NCBI RefSeq assembly: GCF_008831285.2
Contig: NC_045138.2
Coordinates: 39,857,115-39,921,114, forward strand
Origin: Nymphaea colorata
Taxonomy: Eukaryota; Streptophyta; Magnoliopsida; Nymphaeales; Nymphaeaceae
Direction of reading: 5' to 3'
Length of the DNA: 64,000 nucleotides
Part shown: one piece after another, positions 61,011-64,000 of the stretch
Numbering within the stretch: position 1 is the first letter of the stretch
Layout: each line of letters starts with the position of its first letter
Notes under the pieces: generated by a model
Told to the model about the DNA's origin: nothing
The model's input: only the letters and a program-made list of their open reading frames with translations
Databases searched by the model: none
Position numbers and translations under genes: made by a program

Positions 61011-61393
61011 TGACAAGACTCAATGTTCACCCTGAATTAATTTGTGACCACCATTTGTGTCGTCCGTCCTAAGACGCTTCAGTGTGCACAGTTCTCCCCA
61101 TTTTTCCCGACACAGTATGAACTAGCAGAAGAAAATAATGGCGGCCTAGGTCGCGCTTTGGTGTGGGAAATTCGGATATCCGAATACAGGGAAGGGAGGA
61201 TCCAGAGCCGGCGGGAGGTCCACTCCCCCGTCTTCTTGCTCCCTTTCCGTCGGCTCATTCGGGCCTGGGCCGGGCAGAAAGAATTGCGCGACGACGAGAA
61301 GGCTGATTCGGGCTTCCTGTTTAGGGAGGGAGGAGGGAGGAGTGAGGGAGAAGCAATCGGAGTTGGATTTGGTCGGCGTGGTGGCAGGGTGGC

Positions 61394-61473
61394 ATGGCGG
61401 GCATCCATCGCTCGTCAAGTGCTTCCTCTAAGACAGGTCTTCCTCCCCAGGAGCTCCTCGACGATCTTTGCAG
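61394..61473 (+). CDS. DCP2: First coding exon of a DCP2 (mRNA decapping enzyme subunit 2) gene
   Basis: An 80-bp exon reading MAGIHRSSSASSKTGLPPQE followed by LLDDLC, with a GT donor at 61474. This matches the start of plant DCP2, the Nudix enzyme that removes the 5' cap in P-bodies, where an LDDLCSRF-type sequence follows. The next exons (FVLNVP..., Nudix box) are not found before the end of the window, so the first intron is longer than 2.5 kb or the exon is an isolated fragment. A GA-rich leader precedes the ATG, and CTTTTCTTCTCT-type sequence follows the donor. The call rests on about 26 residues. Confidence 0.68.
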
Positions 61474-62740
61474 GTTTTCTTCTCTTTCTCATTTTCTGTC
61501 GAATTCTTTTGATAGGGGTCTTCTTTGTTCGTAATTTTTCTCTCTTCTCTACCTTGCCACGAGTTATCTTGAACATGTCTCGGAACTTAATCCCAGAAAG
61601 AGAACCAGTGCGGCTTTCTTTGCCCTTTTAACTGATAACAAATTTGGGGGTTCAGAACTCTCCACGGAACCATTTTAATCCATCTGGACCAAAAAAATTC
61701 TCCCTTGGTGGTGTTTCTTCGGTTAGTTTCTTTTAGCTTTTAGTGAAAAATTTTAAGTTCACAACATTCAGTCGTCTGGTATCTCAGTGATGTGCCTCTG
61801 CACATCATGGGATATACAGGAACTCTGACACGGAAAAGGTATTAAACGTTGCCACCGCGCAACTTGCTTGGAGTGGCGGATAATCTTGTCATAGCGGAAC
61901 ATACTTGCCGTGCTAATGGATCTCATCCTCAATCTAGCGAACAATAAATGCAAACAAACTTGGGCCCAAAGCTTGACTTGCAGACTTTTAACTTTGCTGA
62001 AGCTTTCAGTTGACAGTTTTTCAAAAGTAGACCTATTAGGCTTTTACGTTTGGCTTAAGACACCACTGTACATAGGCCCACTTGTGCTTGAGTCAAGTAC
62101 CATCTCGTAATACAAAGATTACATCACTGCATGATTCCGCGATGAAGTTGTTGTAGGCAGGTAGAGCGGAATGGTAGAAATACCGAATACGTTGTGCTTA
62201 TCATCCCTCATTAAGTTCTTCTCGAGAGGTGTATTTTGTTTTTTTACTTGATTAAGGGACTTGCATTAGGGGGATCATGTGGCTTTGCTCTGCCAAGGCA
62301 TAGAAATGACTCTTCTCCTTGTCAAGGATCTTCAAACAAAAATCTATACACCCATAACCCTGTGGGTGCAAAAATTCAACCAGTTCATGATGGAATTGGA
62401 AATATCAGCTCATAATCCACCGAATTCAAGTAAATCAGCTGATCTAATTTCCCGTAATGTAGCCTCCCAGAATGTTATTTCTAATTTGTCCACCAGACAT
62501 CGTCAAGCTGCACACCTTGTTGAAGGATGTAGAACACTTTCTTTGTAAGACCTACCAAACCTGAACTTGCTTTTGGTCATCAAAGCCACAGCGAGAGAGA
62601 GAGAGAGAGAGATTTCCTATTCTTGCATATCTGCCTTCAATCCTTTGTTCATGGAATCACTTTATGTAATGGCCTCTCCCATTTAACTATGACATTTTTC
62701 TATTTCCTTAGGCACTAACTGAGCTTGTCGCCTCCATTGG
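61474..62740 (+). other. Putative DCP2 intron 1, 5' part
   Basis: About 1.27 kb with no recognisable exon. A GA microsatellite lies at about 62592-62611. The open frame at 62279-62548 has no known motif. Confidence 0.45.
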
Positions 62741-63880
62741 ATGGCCATGTGTTGCTTAAAGTTTGCTTATTCTTCCCATCTACTGTCAAGTTGTAGTTGC
62801 AGGACCTTTTCATTTCCATGGGGCTTTCCCTTTCTTGTTCAGAAGTCATTCAAATCCTCAGGCAGACGGCCCAAGAAGAAAATTTACTATAGGGAACATG
62901 ATCTCGATAGGGTCATGGGGCTCCAGAAGAAGCTTTCACTTATTTTACAACTCAAGAACATCATTCTCAACCAAAAGAATCGATGTATCCTTCTTGGAGA
63001 CCTAGAAAAGGAAGTTGGTATTGTTAGAAAATAGAATTTTATGTCCATCATTCAGAGATATCCATTAATTTTCATGGTTACTGGAGGAAGTAGAAGACCT
63101 TATGTCTTACAACTCAAAGACAAGGCTCTCTCAATTGCTGAAGAGGAAAAAGATGTAATGGAAATGATGGAACCCATTGTTGTCACCAACATAAGGAAGT
63201 TGTTGATGATGTCCATGGATTGTAGAATTCCATTGGCTAAAATTGTCTTCATCCAACCTGAATTGGGCTTATCCAAAAACTTTATGGAGGATCTGATTCC
63301 CAAGTATCCAGAGTTCTTTAGAGTGCAGGAGTTCAAAGGACATGATTCTCTTCAACTGGAGAGTTGGGATTCTTCATTAGCAGTCACTGCCCGTGAATCC
63401 GACTTGTTTGTGGATCCACTCAATGGGAAAAGGCCCCAGTTCAATAAAGATGGCAACTGCTTCGGTCCATTTTCCTTCAGAATCAAATTTCCTGTCGTAT
63501 TTTGGTCAAACATGAGGTATCTTGAAGAGTTTCATAAATGGCAGAAACTGGCATTTCCTTCCCCGTACTTGAATGCTAGACGGTTCAATCCAGCCAGTCT
63601 GCCTGTGGAGAAATGATTAACTTCTGCACAATTAGATGCTTTTCATGCTGAATATCAACTACCATGTTGGTTGTTGCTCTGCTTGGTGAGGAATCATGGC
63701 ATATTCTATCTCATGAATAAGGGGATTAGAAGCACCATCATGCTTAAAGAAGCTTATGATGGTTCTTGCTTGATTGAGAAATCTCGTTTGGTTAGATTTA
63801 ATGATAAATTCTTAGCTCTTTCAGGCAGGAGTGAACATAATTTGAAGAAGAGAATGCCTTTAACTGCAGAAGTTGTGTGA
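62741..63880 (+). pseudogene. PORR-domain (WHAT'S THIS FACTOR family) pseudogene
   Basis: One reading frame without introns that encodes a plant organelle RNA recognition protein, a family needed for splicing group II introns in plastids or mitochondria. Visible parts: a Ser/Arg-rich N terminus that could be an organelle transit peptide; REHDLDRVMGLQKKLSLILQ; LMEPIVV-like and NIRKLLMMSMDCRIPLAKI; PELGLSKNFMEDLIPKYPEF; LESWDSSLAVTA; SPYLNARRFNPA; and the end LTSAQLDAFHAEYQLPCWLL, NHGIFYLMNKG, LKEAYDGS. The frame is closed by TAG at 63032-63034, where the family normally has Trp, and by TGA at 63614-63616, probably from an Arg CGA. About 15-20 residues seem deleted before the second stop. Reading continues in the same frame past both stops. 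It lies downstream of the DCP2 first exon on the same strand. Confidence 0.87.
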
Positions 63881-64000
63881 AGCTTATTAGGTTTTGTAAA
63901 GACTTATGTACTTTGAGAAAGTTGCAATACAATTTTTTTTTTGTCTGTGGAGCCACGTGAGTGCCAACATAAATTTTTCACAAAAGCCTAAGGTTTTGCA
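63881..64000. other. 3' flank of the PORR pseudogene at window end
   Basis: About 120 bp with a T-run. No DCP2 exon is recognised here. Confidence 0.4.

Noticed and set aside
61044-61631. 195-codon open frame on the + strand at the DCP2 exon
   Set aside because: It reads the DCP2 exon in another frame, and the DCP2 frame matches the family start.
1-64000. CRISPR array, prokaryotic operon or a new defence system
   Set aside because: The window is plant nuclear DNA; the tandem repeats lack regular unique spacers and the genes are split by introns.

Overview
This is nuclear DNA of a flowering plant. The genes are split by GT-AG introns, the spacers are AT-rich and full of decayed transposons and microsatellites, and every recognisable protein belongs to a plant family: TBL/PMR5 wall-polysaccharide acetyltransferases, a CHUP1/IPGA1-type protein, a class-II phospholipase A1, a LEA-like protein, a PORR-domain protein and plant DCP2. 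I cannot name the species. There is no prokaryotic operon, CRISPR array or phage.

Layout. From 1 to about 18.65 kb there is a head-to-tail array of four TRICHOME BIREFRINGENCE-LIKE loci on the + strand. Copy A has its 5' part outside the window, copies B and C are complete five-exon genes, and copy D is a pseudogene split by a CACTA-like insertion. From 18.65 to 25.4 kb I see only repeats and unrecognised sequence. From 25.66 to 31.18 kb there is a six-exon gene of the CHUP1/IPGA1 family. From 31.3 to 34.6 kb there are degenerate Ty1-copia pieces on the - strand.

From 34.6 to 51.3 kb lies a tandem segmental duplication. Two units of 5-6 kb each carry an intronless 556-aa membrane oxidoreductase-like gene (usually named 'adenylate-forming reductase' in plants) on the - strand. 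A third, inverted and broken copy lies between them. The two intact genes differ mainly in the N-terminal third, which suggests gene conversion over the rest. From 53.8 to 55.8 kb there is a two-exon phospholipase A1 gene on the - strand. From 57.3 to 58.6 kb there is a two-exon LEA-like gene on the + strand. At the right edge, the first exon of a DCP2 (mRNA decapping) gene is followed by a PORR pseudogene with two nonsense mutations, apparently inside the first DCP2 intron.

The genes do not form one pathway. What links the window is local duplication followed by decay: the TBL array, the reductase duplication, small tandem repeats, and a tRNA-derived SINE family with three copies here, one of which dates after the reductase duplication. 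Exon limits were placed by hand from splice signals and by comparing the tandem copies with each other. They have not been tested against transcripts.
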